The notes: generated from the sequence alone by a model not told the origin. Numbered from the stretch's first letter, positions 43,512-53,663 are shown. The stretch: DNA of 64,000 nt from Bifidobacterium bifidum ATCC 29521 = JCM 1255 = DSM 20456 (GCF_001025135.1 NZ_AP012323.1:372001-436000); one strand, 5' to 3'. Numbers and translations: made by a program.

Positions 43512-43871
43512 AATGCGAATCAGTCTAGCCGTTGCGGCGGAAAACCAGCGGGTTGCCGCCGAGGCGGCCCGCACGGCGACGGAGAGGTGCCGCGGGGCGC
43601 CGTTCGGCGGTCGCGGCTGCGCGTGGGACCGACGTGAGAGAGCGGCGGAAATGCGACAGAACCGTTGGCCTTGTGGGCGGCGGGGATTCCCGCACGCTCA
43701 GCGCGAACCGACACGCCCGGAATCGTTCGTTTCCGTTACCATGGAAGGGCAATAATTTCCGTGGATTATTGGATCGCTGAGCTGTTTTGATTATCCTTCG
43801 GACCCAACCTATACGCAGACTGCCGCGCTGACGCCGACGCAGACATGCCGTGCAATATGGAAGGCCCGCCT

Positions 43872-44780
43872 ATGCCACACCAGAAAACCATCGAACGCAA
43901 AGCCCTGATCGTGGGCATCGTCATCAACATCCTGCAGGTGCTCGCAGGCATGGCCGTGTTCTTCATGACCGGTCTGAAGGCCATGTTCCTGGACTTCTCC
44001 TTCACCGCCATCTCCGTGCTGTCCGGCCTCGTCGCCGCATACCTGTCGTCGCGCACCGTGCGCACCACCGAGCGCTTCCCCAATGGCATGTTCGCTCTGG
44101 AACCGATATACGCCATCTGCAAGGCGATGCTGACGATGTCGCTGCTGCTCTTCTCTCTCGTCGATGTGACGCGCGTCGCCTATGACTATTTCGTGCTTGG
44201 GCAGGGCGGGCGCATCGAGACCGGGCCCGTGGTGATTTACGAGATCCTGACCGTGGCCGTCTGCCTAGGACTGTACCTGTATTACCGGCGCGAGAACCGG
44301 CGCATCCGCAATTCCAGCACGATGCTGACCGCGGAGTGCAAGAGCACGCTGGTCGACGGTTCGATGTCGTTCGGCATCGGTGTGGTGGCCGTGTTCCTGT
44401 GGTTCCTGCCGGCTGGTGGCCCTCTGGATTTCCTGCATTACACCGGTGATTTCTTCATCACCGTCGCACTGGTGCTGCTCACGATCAAGGAGCCGTTCGG
44501 CGTGCTCAAGGACGCGTTCGTGGAACTGGTCGGCGGAGTGCATGACGACGATGCGACGAACGCGTTCGTGGAGTCGGCGGCGCAGCGGCATCTGCCGCAG
44601 AACACCGATTACGAGCAGGTACTGGTGTTCAAGACCGGCATGAACTATACGGTTGATGTGTATCTGAGCGGTATCGGTCAGAGCATTGACGTGGAGGATC
44701 TGGTGGAGTGCAAGCGAGACTTGGAGAAGGAGCTGACCAAGCGGCTGCATATCGTGGATGTCGATTTCGTGTTCGATTAA
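43872..44780 (+). CDS. Cation diffusion facilitator-like transporter
   Basis: This 302-residue protein has about six helices: ALIVGIVINILQVLAGMAVF, MFLDFSFTAISVLSGLVAAY, IYAICKAMLTMSLLLFSLVD, VVIYEILTVAVCLGLYLYY and a fifth pair near FGIGVVAVFLWFL. Acidic residues in helices 2 and 5 (FLDFSF, LVDGSMSFG) fit CDF metal sites, and a soluble C-terminal domain (about 225-302) follows. An in-frame ATG nine codons upstream is the alternative start. The metal is not predictable. Confidence 0.8.
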   Translation: MPHQKTIERKALIVGIVINILQVLAGMAVFFMTGLKAMFLDFSFTAISVLSGLVAAYLSSRTVRTTERFPNGMFALEPIYAICKAMLTMSLLLFSLVDVTRVAYDYFVLGQGGRIETGPVVIYEILTVAVCLGLYLYYRRENRRIRNSSTMLTAECKSTLVDGSMSFGIGVVAVFLWFLPAGGPLDFLHYTGDFFITVALVLLTIKEPFGVLKDAFVELVGGVHDDDATNAFVESAAQRHLPQNTDYEQVLVFKTGMNYTVDVYLSGIGQSIDVEDLVECKRDLEKELTKRLHIVDVDFVFD

Positions 44781-44941
44781 GGAGCGGAACAGGATAGGAT
44801 GATCATGACTGTCCCGCGATGATGCCGGGGCGTTCCTGCTCGGTATTTGATTGCATTTGCTGGCATAATGCCAGCGACAATGCTGGGCTGCTATCGGCGC
44901 TTTCACCGTCAAAATATGCTCCGATCGCATAACCGTAACCA

Positions 44942-44972
44942 GTTGAGCCCCGCTTTGGGGGCGGGGCTCAAC
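44942..44972. terminator. Bidirectional hairpin, CDF transporter/cysS
   Basis: Perfect 12-bp arms GTTGAGCCCCGC / GCGGGGCTCAAC with a 7-base loop at a convergent junction. Confidence 0.8.
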
Positions 44973-45001
44973 ATAACGGATCACACAGTGTCGGGGGAGG
45001 A

Positions 45002-46624
45002 TTACTTCAAACTCCACGTGCTGCCTTGCGGGCCGTCCTCGATGGCGATGCCGGCGGCACCCAGCGCGTCGCGAATCGCGTCCGCCTTGGCGAAGTCGCG
45101 GGACTTGCGCGCTTCGGCGCGGGCGTTCAGCTGCTCCGTGATCAGGGCGTCCAGCACGTCATGCTCGTGGCTCTCGCCGTTGCCGTCCGCGCCTGCGGCA
45201 CCGGCCCACGGCTCGGCCAGCGGATCCAGTCCCAGCGCATCCAGCATCGCCCGCACCGCGACCAGGGCGCTGCGCACCTCGGCGCGGGCCGCATCGCCGT
45301 CGGCACGGTCATCCAGCTTGCTCAGCAGCGTGTTGCCGTTGCGAATCGCGGTGAAGATCGCCGCCGTGGCGCCGGAGACGTTCACGTCGTCATTCATCGC
45401 GGAGACGAAATCGGCGGGAAGATCATCGGCGCTGACCCCGGCGATCTCGGCGCGCTCGGGCTGCTCGCCCAAAGCCACGCCGGCGCGCTCGATGAAGTTC
45501 ATGATGCGTTCGTATGCGGCCTGGGCCTCGACCAGCGCTTGGTCGGACCATTCGAGCATCGAACGGTACTGCACGGAGCCGAGCGCATAGCGCACCACCC
45601 ATGCGGAGTGCTCGGCCAGCACACTCGGCACGGACAGGCCGGTGCCCAGCGACTTCGACATCTTCTCGCCCTTGGCGGTCACCCACGCCGAATGCATCCA
45701 GCGTGCGGCCGACTCGTATCCGGCGGCACGCGTCTGCGCCATCTCGTTCTCGTGATGGGGGAAGCGCAGGTCCAGTCCGCCGCCGTGGATGTCGAACATG
45801 CCGTCCAGATACCGGTGGCTCATGGCCGAGCATTCGATGTGCCAGCCGGGGCGGCCCACGCCGAACGGCGTCGACCAGCGCGCGTCCTGCGGGTCGGTGG
45901 GCTTCGGCGCCTTCCACAGCGCGAAATCGCGCGGATCGTGCTTGTCGGGGGATGCGTCGGCGGGGTCGATCGGATTGTACTTGTCGTCGCCGGCCGCATC
46001 CACGGACGGGCCCATGCGGTCAGCCACGGCGGCGGCCTCGTCGGCCTCGGCGGCACCCTGCTTCTGATGGGTCAGCTCGCCGTAATGCGGCCAGCTCGCC
46101 ACGTCGAAATACACGTTGCCGGTCGGCTTGCCATCCGCGTCATAAACTACGTAGCCGTGACCGTTGTCGATGATGCGGCGGATCAGGTCGATCATGTCGA
46201 TCATGTGCCCGGTCGCGCGGGGCTCATACGTCGGCGGCAGCACGCCAAGCGTGTCATACGCCTGCGTGAACTCCCGCTCGTAGAAGTACGCGCGCGCCCA
46301 CCACTGCTGGCCTGCCGCGGCCGCCTTGTCGAGGATTTTGTCGTCGATATCGGTCACGTTGCGCACGAACGTGACCTGATATCCCAGCCGCAGCATCCAT
46401 CGCCGCACCACATCGAACGCGACGGCCGCTCGGATATGGCCGATGTGCGGGGAGCTCTGCACGGTGGCGCCGCACACGTAGATCCCCACCTGGCCGGGCT
46501 TGATCGGGGTGAAACGCGAGACCGTGTGCGAAGCCGTGTCATACAGCTTCAGGCCGGCCGCGGCGCGCGCCACGCCGGCGTTCTCGGAAGTGTTGGAATT
46601 CTGCGGTTCTGAGGCTTGTGTCAT
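45002..46624 (-). CDS. cysS: Cysteinyl-tRNA synthetase
   Basis: This 540-residue class I synthetase has the zinc ligand and HIGH region in YVCGATVQSSPHIGHIRAA, further zinc ligands in WHIECSAMSHRYL and HGGGLDLRFPHHENE, and KMSKSLG. An Ala/Asp-rich insertion (about residues 175-215) precedes FALWKAPK. A leaderless or weak start ATG is used (MTQASEPQ), with no clear Shine-Dalgarno sequence. Divergent from the amidotransferase. Confidence 0.96.
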   Translation of the reverse strand: MTQASEPQNSNTSENAGVARAAAGLKLYDTASHTVSRFTPIKPGQVGIYVCGATVQSSPHIGHIRAAVAFDVVRRWMLRLGYQVTFVRNVTDIDDKILDKAAAAGQQWWARAYFYEREFTQAYDTLGVLPPTYEPRATGHMIDMIDLIRRIIDNGHGYVVYDADGKPTGNVYFDVASWPHYGELTHQKQGAAEADEAAAVADRMGPSVDAAGDDKYNPIDPADASPDKHDPRDFALWKAPKPTDPQDARWSTPFGVGRPGWHIECSAMSHRYLDGMFDIHGGGLDLRFPHHENEMAQTRAAGYESAARWMHSAWVTAKGEKMSKSLGTGLSVPSVLAEHSAWVVRYALGSVQYRSMLEWSDQALVEAQAAYERIMNFIERAGVALGEQPERAEIAGVSADDLPADFVSAMNDDVNVSGATAAIFTAIRNGNTLLSKLDDRADGDAARAEVRSALVAVRAMLDALGLDPLAEPWAGAAGADGNGESHEHDVLDALITEQLNARAEARKSRDFAKADAIRDALGAAGIAIEDGPQGSTWSLK

Positions 46625-46770
46625 AATGTCGAGCGTATTCGCGTTATGCGACAAACCGCCAGACAAACCACCCGGCAAATGTGATTGCGCGGCCGCCCGG
46701 GCGCGGCTGGAAATACGAAAGATGAAGAAACGGTGTGCAAAGTTTACGTAGGTGATGCAACAATGGAGTT

Positions 46771-47496
46771 ATGACGCAATCGCAAGTGCTTATCGTGCAG
46801 CACGTCCCGTGGGAGAAGCCGGGGCGCATCCTGGACAACCTGGACGACCTGAACATGTCGTCCACGGTGGTGAACATCGCCAAGGAAAAGAAGCCCGATC
46901 TGCCTGACTTCGCGCAGGTCGCCGGACTGGTGATTATGGGCGGTCCGATGGGTGCGCTGGATTATGACAAGTATCCCGGTCTCAAGGTCGAGGCGAAACT
47001 GGTCAAGGCGGCCATCAGCGTCGGCAAGCCGGTGCTGGGCGTGTGCCTCGGCCATCAGATCATCGCCACCGCGCTGGGCGGCAAACTCAGCCGTGGCGAG
47101 TCGCCGGAAATCGGGTTCGCGCCGATCAAGCGCGTTGACAAGCACAATTACTTCTCGATGTGGAACAAGCAGATCGACGTGCTGCACTGGCACAACGACG
47201 TGGTGGGGCTTCCCGCCGGCGCCCAGCTGCTGGCGCGGTCCGAGCACACCAAGGTGCAGGCGTTCCGCATCGGCTCGGCGCTGGGCATGCAGTTTCATCT
47301 CGAAGTGACGCCGACGTTGCTGGAGGAATGGCTGGATGAGTCCTCGATGGTCAAGGACCTCAAGGCGGTGGGCGGATCGAAGTCGCAGCTGCGCGAAGCG
47401 TTCGCCGAATATAATCCGCGCCTGCAGCCGTTGGCCGAGCAGGTGTTCGGCGGATTCGCCGCCCGCTGCAACACCTACGCCCAATCCCTGCGCTAG
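46771..47496 (+). CDS. Class I glutamine amidotransferase (GMP synthase-like, stand-alone)
   Basis: This 241-residue protein has VLIVQHVPWEKPGRILDNLD, LVIMGGPMGALDYDKYPGL (oxyanion region), nucleophile GVCLGHQIIATALGG and the His-Glu pair in MQFHLEVTPTLLEEW. Stand-alone members include gamma-glutamyl hydrolases and orphan amidotransferases. The target is unknown. The ATG lies 27 bases beyond an AAAGATGAAG-like stretch, with weak upstream signal. Confidence 0.92.
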   Translation: MTQSQVLIVQHVPWEKPGRILDNLDDLNMSSTVVNIAKEKKPDLPDFAQVAGLVIMGGPMGALDYDKYPGLKVEAKLVKAAISVGKPVLGVCLGHQIIATALGGKLSRGESPEIGFAPIKRVDKHNYFSMWNKQIDVLHWHNDVVGLPAGAQLLARSEHTKVQAFRIGSALGMQFHLEVTPTLLEEWLDESSMVKDLKAVGGSKSQLREAFAEYNPRLQPLAEQVFGGFAARCNTYAQSLR

Positions 47497-47506
47497 CGAA
47501 CTGCGA

Positions 47507-47536
47507 GTTCGCCCCCGCCGCTGGCGGGGGGCGAAC
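47507..47536 (+). terminator. Hairpin after amidotransferase gene
   Basis: GTTCGCCCCCGCC pairs with GGCGGGGGGCGAAC with one bulged G. No T-run. It carries the CCGCTGGCGG centre also seen at 32088-32143. Confidence 0.6.
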
Positions 47537-47606
47537 ATGACGAGCCAGCGGGGGCGTATGGTGGTTCGGACGTTGATGCCCACCGCTGACGCTACATTGG
47601 TGAGTC

Positions 47607-49727
47607 ATGCCGACTTATGACCTTGGACTGGAACACGTTTCACTCGCCTTCGCCACCAAAACCATCTTCACCGATGTGACGCAGGGCGTATTCGAGGGCG
47701 ATCGCATCGGCATCGTCGGCCGCAACGGCGACGGCAAATCCACGCTGCTGCACCTGTTCAAAGGCACTCAGGAGCCGGATTCCGGGCGAGTCACCAAGCG
47801 CGGCGGACTGACGTTCGGCATGCTCGACCAGCGCGACCCGCTGGACGACGACGCCACCGTGCGCGCGGCCGCGCTGGAAGGCCGCGAGGATTACGAGTGG
47901 GCCGCCGACAACAAGTCGCGCGAGATCGTCGAGGCGCTGCTGGGCGGCATCAACCTCAACGCCCGCGTCGGCTCGCTGTCCGGAGGCCAGCGACGCCGCG
48001 CCGACCTGGCCCGGCTGCTGCTCAAGGATTGGGACATCCTCGCGCTCGACGAGCCCACCAACCATCTGGACGTCGTGACGATCCACTGGCTTGCCGAACA
48101 TCTCAAGAACCGCTGGTCGAAAGGGCAGGGGGCGCTGCTGCTCGTCACCCACGACCGCTGGTTCCTCGACGAGGTGTGCGAGTCGATGTGGGAGGTCCAC
48201 GACGGCGTGATCGACCCGTTCGAAGGCGGCTACTCCGCATACATGCTGCAGCGCGTGGAGCGCGACCGACAGGCCGATGTGCGAGAGACGAAGCGCCGCA
48301 ACCTCGCGCGCAAGGAGCTCGCCTGGCTGTCGCGCGGCGCCCGCGCCCGCTCCACCAAGCAGAAGTTCCATGTCAAGGCCGCGCGGGAGCTCATCGCCGA
48401 CGTGCCGCCCATGCGCAACGCCGTCGAACTCAAGCAGATGGCCACGTCGCGCCTGGGCAAGCAGGTCGTCGACCTGATCGACGTCACGCAGATCTTCGCG
48501 AAAAGCCAAGGCGAGCAGCCGGTCACGCCGACCGACGACACGGCGGCGGATCAAGCCCCCGCCTCCTCCTCTCAGATCGATATCGTCCCCTCCCTATACT
48601 CGGAGCCGCGCGTGACCGGTTCCGTCGAAGTCGCCGTCGACACGCTCGCCGACCCGCGTCTCGTGGACGCCGGCGTGCCGGAATCCATCCAGGCCGCAGC
48701 GGAAGCCAAGGCGAAGGCGGAGGCGCTCGCGGAACGTAAGGGTGTCACGGAGGAGTCGGTCGCGCCGCAGGTCACCTCCGCGGCGCAGAAGATCACCGTC
48801 GCCGGTCGCAAGATTCTCGACGACGTGACCTGGCTGATCGGCCCCGGTGACCGTTTCGGCATCGTCGGCGCGAACGGCGCCGGCAAATCCACGTTGCTCA
48901 AGCTCATCGACGGCACGCTCACGCCGACAGCCGGGCATGTCAACATCGGCAAGACCGTGAAGTTCGCGGTGCTTTCGCAGCGGCTCGACGAGCTGGAGAA
49001 ACTCGGCAAATACAAGATCAAGGAAGTACTGTCCCGCTACAAGCCCAGCTATATCGTCGACGGCAAGGAAGTCACGCCCGGTCAGCTGATGGAACGGCTC
49101 GGCTTTGAATCCGCGCAGCTGATGACGCCGATCCGCGACCTGTCGGGCGGACAGAAGCGCCGCATGCAGCTGCTGCTGATCCTGCTGGATGAGCCGAACG
49201 TGCTCATCATGGACGAGCCCGGCAACGACCTCGACACCGATATGCTCGCCGTCATGGAGGATCTGCTCGACACGTGGCCGGGCACGCTGATCGTCGTCAG
49301 CCACGACCGGTACCTGCTGGAGCGCGTCACCGACCAGCAGTTCGCACTGATCGGCGGTAAGGTGCGGCATCTGCCCGGTGGCGTCGACGATTATCTCGAC
49401 ATGATCGAAAAAGCGAAGACCGCAGCGCCGGCAGGCGTATCGGCTTCGCAGAAGGAGCCGGCCGACTCCGGCGTCACTGCCACGGCGGACGACGCCCCCA
49501 AGCTCAGCGGCAAGGAATTCCGCGAGACCAGCAAGCGCATCTCCGCCATCGAGCGCAAGCTCGCAAAGCTGGAGGAGCAGAAGACCGCGCTCGAAGCGGA
49601 TATGGCCGCTCATGATCCGAGCGACTATGAGGGGCTGAACAAGCTCAACGGGCAGCTTCAGGCCGTCTCCGACGAGTCCGGCGCCTTGGAGGCCGAATGG
49701 ATGGAATTGTCCGAAAAACTGGAGTAA
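47607..49727 (+). CDS. ABC-F family ATPase (Uup/EttA-like)
   Basis: This 706-residue soluble protein has two ABC cassettes. The first has GRNGDGKSTLLHLFKG, LSGGQRRRADLARLL and LALDEPTNHLDVVTIHWLAE; the second has GANGAGKSTLLKLIDG, LSGGQKRRMQLLLILLDEPN and MDEPGNDLDTDMLAV. A long Ala/Glu/Ser linker (about residues 300-390) separates them, and a C-terminal coiled coil (KRISAIERKLAKLEEQKTAL) resembles Uup. ABC-F proteins act on ribosomes or, for Uup, branched DNA and ribosomes. Not a transporter, as no membrane helices exist. Confidence 0.94.
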   Translation: MPTYDLGLEHVSLAFATKTIFTDVTQGVFEGDRIGIVGRNGDGKSTLLHLFKGTQEPDSGRVTKRGGLTFGMLDQRDPLDDDATVRAAALEGREDYEWAADNKSREIVEALLGGINLNARVGSLSGGQRRRADLARLLLKDWDILALDEPTNHLDVVTIHWLAEHLKNRWSKGQGALLLVTHDRWFLDEVCESMWEVHDGVIDPFEGGYSAYMLQRVERDRQADVRETKRRNLARKELAWLSRGARARSTKQKFHVKAARELIADVPPMRNAVELKQMATSRLGKQVVDLIDVTQIFAKSQGEQPVTPTDDTAADQAPASSSQIDIVPSLYSEPRVTGSVEVAVDTLADPRLVDAGVPESIQAAAEAKAKAEALAERKGVTEESVAPQVTSAAQKITVAGRKILDDVTWLIGPGDRFGIVGANGAGKSTLLKLIDGTLTPTAGHVNIGKTVKFAVLSQRLDELEKLGKYKIKEVLSRYKPSYIVDGKEVTPGQLMERLGFESAQLMTPIRDLSGGQKRRMQLLLILLDEPNVLIMDEPGNDLDTDMLAVMEDLLDTWPGTLIVVSHDRYLLERVTDQQFALIGGKVRHLPGGVDDYLDMIEKAKTAAPAGVSASQKEPADSGVTATADDAPKLSGKEFRETSKRISAIERKLAKLEEQKTALEADMAAHDPSDYEGLNKLNGQLQAVSDESGALEAEWMELSEKLE

Positions 49728-49749
49728 TCGCGGCGCGCGGCGCGTGACC

Positions 49750-50091
49750 TTACTTCATCATCTCTTCATAGATGCGCTTGCAGTCCGGGCAGACGGGGTA
49801 TTGCGACGGGTCGTGCTTCGGCACCCAGATCTTGCCGCACAGCGCGACCACGGGCCGGCCGGTGAGCTTCGATTCGGCGATGCGATCGCGCGACACATAG
49901 TGCGCGAACCGGTCGGCGTCGCCATTGTCGGAACGGTCGGTCTGCTCCTCGGTTTCCGGACGCTCCAGCACCGCCGTCCCTGTGCCCTGGTCCGGGGTGG
50001 ACAGCGGCGACACCGGATCCGCGAGATCCGCGGCGATCCCTCCTGCGACGGCGGATGTCGGCTTTAGCTGTGTTGACGGTTCAGATGACAT
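49750..50091 (-). CDS. DUF3039 protein
   Basis: This 113-residue actinobacterial protein has a low-complexity N-terminus and the DUF3039 end DRFAHYVSRDRIAESKLTGR, VVALCGKIWVPKHDPSQYPV and CPDCKRIYEEM. Three cysteines suggest a metal knuckle. Function unknown. It is convergent with the ABC-F gene over 22 bp with no long palindrome. Confidence 0.9.
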   Translation of the reverse strand: MSSEPSTQLKPTSAVAGGIAADLADPVSPLSTPDQGTGTAVLERPETEEQTDRSDNGDADRFAHYVSRDRIAESKLTGRPVVALCGKIWVPKHDPSQYPVCPDCKRIYEEMMK

Positions 50092-50254
50092 TTCGACTCC
50101 ATTCCTTCATCCATGACGACATCATAGCGGCGAATGGCCGGCCTGTCTTCCACCGGCATGGATTCATGATAATGCTCGCATGCTACCGCTGCATGTCCGG
50201 CGTCTGAGCCCCGGCTCGCTCGTATACGGACTGTCCGGCGATTCGCGGTAGGCT

Positions 50255-50755
50255 ATGCATATGACTATCGCAGTATGCCCAGGATCGTATGACCCCGTGA
50301 CCGCGGGACATTTGGATGTCATTGAGCGGTGCGCCCGTTTTTTTGACGAAGTGCACGTGGTCGTGGCCGTGAACGCCGCGAAGACCCCGATGTTCCCGGC
50401 GCATACGCGAGTGGATATCATTCGTCAGGCGCTCGACCACGACGGATTCCCCGATGTCAAGGTCGCGTCCACGACCGGCCTGATCACCGACTACTGCAAG
50501 GAGATCGGTGCCACCGTCATCGTCAAGGGCCTGCGGCAGAACGGCGATTACGAGGCGGAGCTGGGCATGGCCCTGGTCAATCGCAAGCTCGCAGAGGTGG
50601 AGACGCTGTTCCTGCCGGCCGACCCGGTGCTTGAGCATATTTCCAGCTCCATCGTCAAGGACGTCGCCCGGCATGGCGGCGACGTGACCGGCATGGTGCC
50701 TGATGGCGTGGTGCCGATGCTGGACGAGGCGTTGAGCCATGAGCGTGGCGAGTGA
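50255..50755 (+). CDS. coaD: Phosphopantetheine adenylyltransferase
   Basis: This 166-residue enzyme catalyses the penultimate step of CoA synthesis. It has [20 protein letters not shown] with the nucleotidyltransferase TxGH motif, [40 protein letters not shown] and [17 protein letters not shown]. The ATG at 50261 (MTIAVCPG) is an alternative. It opens the coaD, DivIVA-like, yceD, rpmF, rnc series. Confidence 0.96.
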   Translation: MHMTIAVCPGSYDPVTAGHLDVIERCARFFDEVHVVVAVNAAKTPMFPAHTRVDIIRQALDHDGFPDVKVASTTGLITDYCKEIGATVIVKGLRQNGDYEAELGMALVNRKLAEVETLFLPADPVLEHISSSIVKDVARHGGDVTGMVPDGVVPMLDEALSHERGE

Positions 50756-50838
50756 CGTCGCGACGCGAATCCCATATGATATTGTCTGGGTTTTCCGGTC
50801 GCTGATACGTGACCGGAATAAAAGTAAAGAGATGCAGC

Positions 50839-51744
50839 ATGGATGAATCAACGAACGATGGCATCGTCAACGTCGGTGACGGCAACGACGGCGGCGCCGC
50901 CATGAATCCCGCGACCGGCACCGAGCCGGCCGCGCAGTCGACCGACGCCTACAGCGTCACGTATGCGGCCGCGGCGCGGCTGAACGATGCGCCGGAAAGC
51001 GCGGCACCTGCCAGCGTGTGGGACGAAATGTCGCACAAGCCGCAGCCGGCCGCCGCTGCGACGCACGAGAACAAGCCGGACATATCCGATTACGCGAAGC
51101 AGTCCAAGCCGACGTTCCCGATCAGTCAGCTCCCCGATTTGCGCGAGACGCTGGATCCGAAGGCCGACATGAACCCCGAGGAGGTGAAGTCCCGCGAGGA
51201 GTTCACCACCGTCTATGACATCATCGACTCGATGGAGGCGACGCTGGAGGCCGCGAAGACCAGCCTGTTCGCGCCCAGCATGGTGCGTGTGGACCGCGAG
51301 GAGTTCGCCGGTCAGCTGGACGAGCTCAAGCGGATGCTCCCGGTGCAGCTGGAGCGCGCGTCCGCGCTGATGCGCGAGGCCGAGCGGCGCTTGGAATCCG
51401 CGCAGACGCAGGCGAACGCCATCATCGCGTCGGCGCAGAGCCGTGCCGCCGACACGTTGGACGAGGCCAACAAGCAGGCGCAGATCCTCGTCGGCCAGGA
51501 GAACATCACCGACAAGGCGCGGCAGCGTGCGCGTGCGATTCTCGACAAGGCGCAGGCGCGTGCCGACCATCTGACCAATGGCGCCGACGAGTACTGCACG
51601 ACGGTGATGACCGGCCTGCAGGAGCAGCTCGGCAAGCTCAGTCACGACGTGCAGGCAGGACTCAACGTGCTTGAGGAACGGCAGCGTGCGGCGGGCGAGC
51701 AGATGCCGCACCTGAACATCAACGATTATCCGGAAGCGCAGTAG
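50839..51744 (+). CDS. DivIVA-like coiled-coil protein
   Basis: This 301-residue protein has a low-complexity N-terminus (about 1-100), then helical segments: TVYDIIDSMEATLEAAKTS, QLDELKRMLPVQLERASALM and SAQTQANAIIASAQSRAADT with QAQILVGQENITDKARQRAR, similar to actinobacterial DivIVA-like cell-division or growth-pole proteins. It lacks the canonical DivIVA N-terminal lipid-binding motif. AAAGAGATGC precedes ATG. Between coaD and yceD in an order common in actinobacteria. Confidence 0.8.
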   Translation: MDESTNDGIVNVGDGNDGGAAMNPATGTEPAAQSTDAYSVTYAAAARLNDAPESAAPASVWDEMSHKPQPAAAATHENKPDISDYAKQSKPTFPISQLPDLRETLDPKADMNPEEVKSREEFTTVYDIIDSMEATLEAAKTSLFAPSMVRVDREEFAGQLDELKRMLPVQLERASALMREAERRLESAQTQANAIIASAQSRAADTLDEANKQAQILVGQENITDKARQRARAILDKAQARADHLTNGADEYCTTVMTGLQEQLGKLSHDVQAGLNVLEERQRAAGEQMPHLNINDYPEAQ

Positions 51745-51808
51745 GGGCGCGCCGGAGTGTAACGGAACGCGCAACAGCATGCGCGGCAGCAGCAGGGAGG
51801 AGATTTGT

Positions 51809-52423
51809 ATGGCACGACCGGAGGATTCCGCATGGGCGGTCAGCGTGGCGCAGGTGACGTCTCGGCCGGGGCAGTCCAAGACGGTGGATGTGGTGTTTCC
51901 CGCGCCGAGCGGCATCGGCGATGAGGTCATCGGCGTGAAGGAGGGCGCGGACGTCAGCGTGCACGGCTCGTTCGACTCGATAGTCGACGGCCTGGTGCTG
52001 ACCGCTCGCATCGAAGCGCCCGTCGCGGCCGAGTGCACACGCTGCCTCAAGCCCATCAAGCGCGATTGGGGTGTGGACGTCGTCGCGTTCTTCCCCTACG
52101 AGGAGAGCGCGAAGGCCCGCTCGCACGGCAAGCCCAAGAACGAGGACGTGGAGATCGTCGCGGGGGAGGACGAGTCCGAGGACGTGTATCCGCTGAGCCG
52201 AGACGGGGCGTTCGCCGACCTGGAGGCGCTGCTGCGTGACACGCTGGTGGAGGCGCTGCCATTGCAGCCCCTGTGCCGCGAGGACTGCCGGGGACTGTGC
52301 TCGCAGTGCGGCGTCGACCTCAACGAGCACCCGGACCATCATCATGACGTGACCGATCTGCGGTTCGCGGCTCTGGCCGGGTTGAAGGCCCAGCTGGAGG
52401 CCGAGGAGCACGGCGACAAGTAA
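51809..52423 (+). CDS. yceD: YceD/DUF177 protein
   Basis: This 204-residue protein is the DUF177 family: VIGVKEGADVSVHGSFDSIV, EAPVAAECTRCLKPIKRDW, then LLRDTLVEALPLQPLCREDC and CRGLCSQCGVDLNEHP. The Cys pairs suggest a zinc site; members are linked to 23S rRNA accumulation and sit next to rpmF. GGGAGGAGATTTGT precedes the ATG. Confidence 0.93.
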   Translation: MARPEDSAWAVSVAQVTSRPGQSKTVDVVFPAPSGIGDEVIGVKEGADVSVHGSFDSIVDGLVLTARIEAPVAAECTRCLKPIKRDWGVDVVAFFPYEESAKARSHGKPKNEDVEIVAGEDESEDVYPLSRDGAFADLEALLRDTLVEALPLQPLCREDCRGLCSQCGVDLNEHPDHHHDVTDLRFAALAGLKAQLEAEEHGDK

Positions 52424-52551
52424 CGGTGGGCGATCGGCGTGCGGGTCTGGGAACCTGCTCGCGCGATGCCGCGACATGCCGTTGTACGGGCGATGCGTTA
52501 AGATACCGTACGCTTAAGCTCAATTGTTCGAACGAAACAGAGGAATAACAA

Positions 52552-52746
52552 ATGGCACTGCCTAAGTACAAGACCTCGCGCGCCAACACGCACTCGCGTC
52601 GCGCGAACTGGAAGGCTACCGCCGCCCAGACCATCGCATGCCCGAACTGCGGCGCTCCGGCGCTGCCGCACATGGCTTGCCCGAGCTGCGGCTCCTACCG
52701 CGGCCGCGTGTACCGCGCAGCCATTCGCTCCGCTCACACCAAGTGA
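52552..52746 (+). CDS. rpmF: Ribosomal protein bL32
   Basis: This 64-residue protein reads [20 protein letters not shown] with the zinc ribbon [31 protein letters not shown] precedes the ATG. It is the zinc-containing form. A strong terminator follows. Confidence 0.97.
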   Translation: MALPKYKTSRANTHSRRANWKATAAQTIACPNCGAPALPHMACPSCGSYRGRVYRAAIRSAHTK

Positions 52747-52772
52747 TCGCAGCCGAATGCCGATAGCGAAAT

Positions 52773-52806
52773 GAAGACCCTGCCATCGACGGGTGGCAGG
52801 GTCTTC
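52773..52806 (+). terminator. rpmF terminator
   Basis: Arms GAAGACCCTGCCA / TGGCAGGGTCTTC are perfect over 13 bp; only a weak T-run follows. Confidence 0.75.
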
Positions 52807-52895
52807 GTATATTGTCGCATATTGCCATCCGGACACTGCGCGTATGCGTTCAGGGCGTGCGCGTGCGGCCGGATACGGTGGACAAGGAGAAAAAC

Positions 52896-53663
52896 ATGAC
52901 TGAACCTGAACCGCGCGAAGAGCTGTTCTCCGCGCTGGGCGTCACCATCAGCCCGGATCTGCTGATACAGGCGCTCACCCATCGTTCGTTCTCGCACGAA
53001 CACCCCGGCACATCGAACTATGAGCGGCTGGAATTCCTCGGCGACGCCGTGCTGGAACTGGTATCGACCGAGACGCTGTTCACGCTGCATCCCGACATGA
53101 CCGAAGGCCAGCTGGCGAAGATGCGCGCCAAGGCCGTTTCGGAGGAGGCCCTGTCGGCGATCGCCCGGGACAAGTTGCACGTCGGACCGTTCATCCTGCT
53201 CGGGCACGGCGAGGCGGAGTCCGGCGGTGCCGAGAAAAGCTCCATTCTGTGCGACATCGTCGAATCGCTGATCGGCGCCACGTTCCTGGAGCACGGCATC
53301 GAAGGCGCGCGCAAGGTCGTGCACCGGCTCATCGACGACACGTTGGCGGAAGTGGCCACCGAAGGACCAGCCCTGGACTGGAAGACCTCGCTGACCGTGA
53401 AGGCGCACGAGCTCGGCCTGGATGAGCCGCGGTACCGCATGAGCGTGTCCGGCCCCGAATACGCGCAGGAATTCACCGCCAAGGCCACCATCGGCCCGAA
53501 AGACGACATCATCGGCAAGGGTACCGGCACCAGCAAGCGCAAGGCGCAGCTCGCCGCGGCGGAAATGGCCTGGCATGAGCTCGACCGGTACGCGCCCGCG
53601 CTCAAGGCGGCCCGCAAGAACGGCTCGTCCAAGCACCGGCGCAGCGGCTCGGCCGGCAACTGA
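52896..53663 (+). CDS. rnc: Ribonuclease III
   Basis: This 255-residue enzyme cleaves double-stranded RNA in rRNA processing. It has the N-terminal LIQALTHRSFSHEHPG, signature YERLEFLGDAVLELV, catalytic acid pair region ILCDIVESLIGATFLEHG, and a dsRNA-binding domain (about 165-240) with DWKTSLTVKAHELGL and GTSKRKAQLAAAEMAW. ACAAGGAGAAAAAC precedes the ATG. Confidence 0.96.
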   Translation: MTEPEPREELFSALGVTISPDLLIQALTHRSFSHEHPGTSNYERLEFLGDAVLELVSTETLFTLHPDMTEGQLAKMRAKAVSEEALSAIARDKLHVGPFILLGHGEAESGGAEKSSILCDIVESLIGATFLEHGIEGARKVVHRLIDDTLAEVATEGPALDWKTSLTVKAHELGLDEPRYRMSVSGPEYAQEFTAKATIGPKDDIIGKGTGTSKRKAQLAAAEMAWHELDRYAPALKAARKNGSSKHRRSGSAGN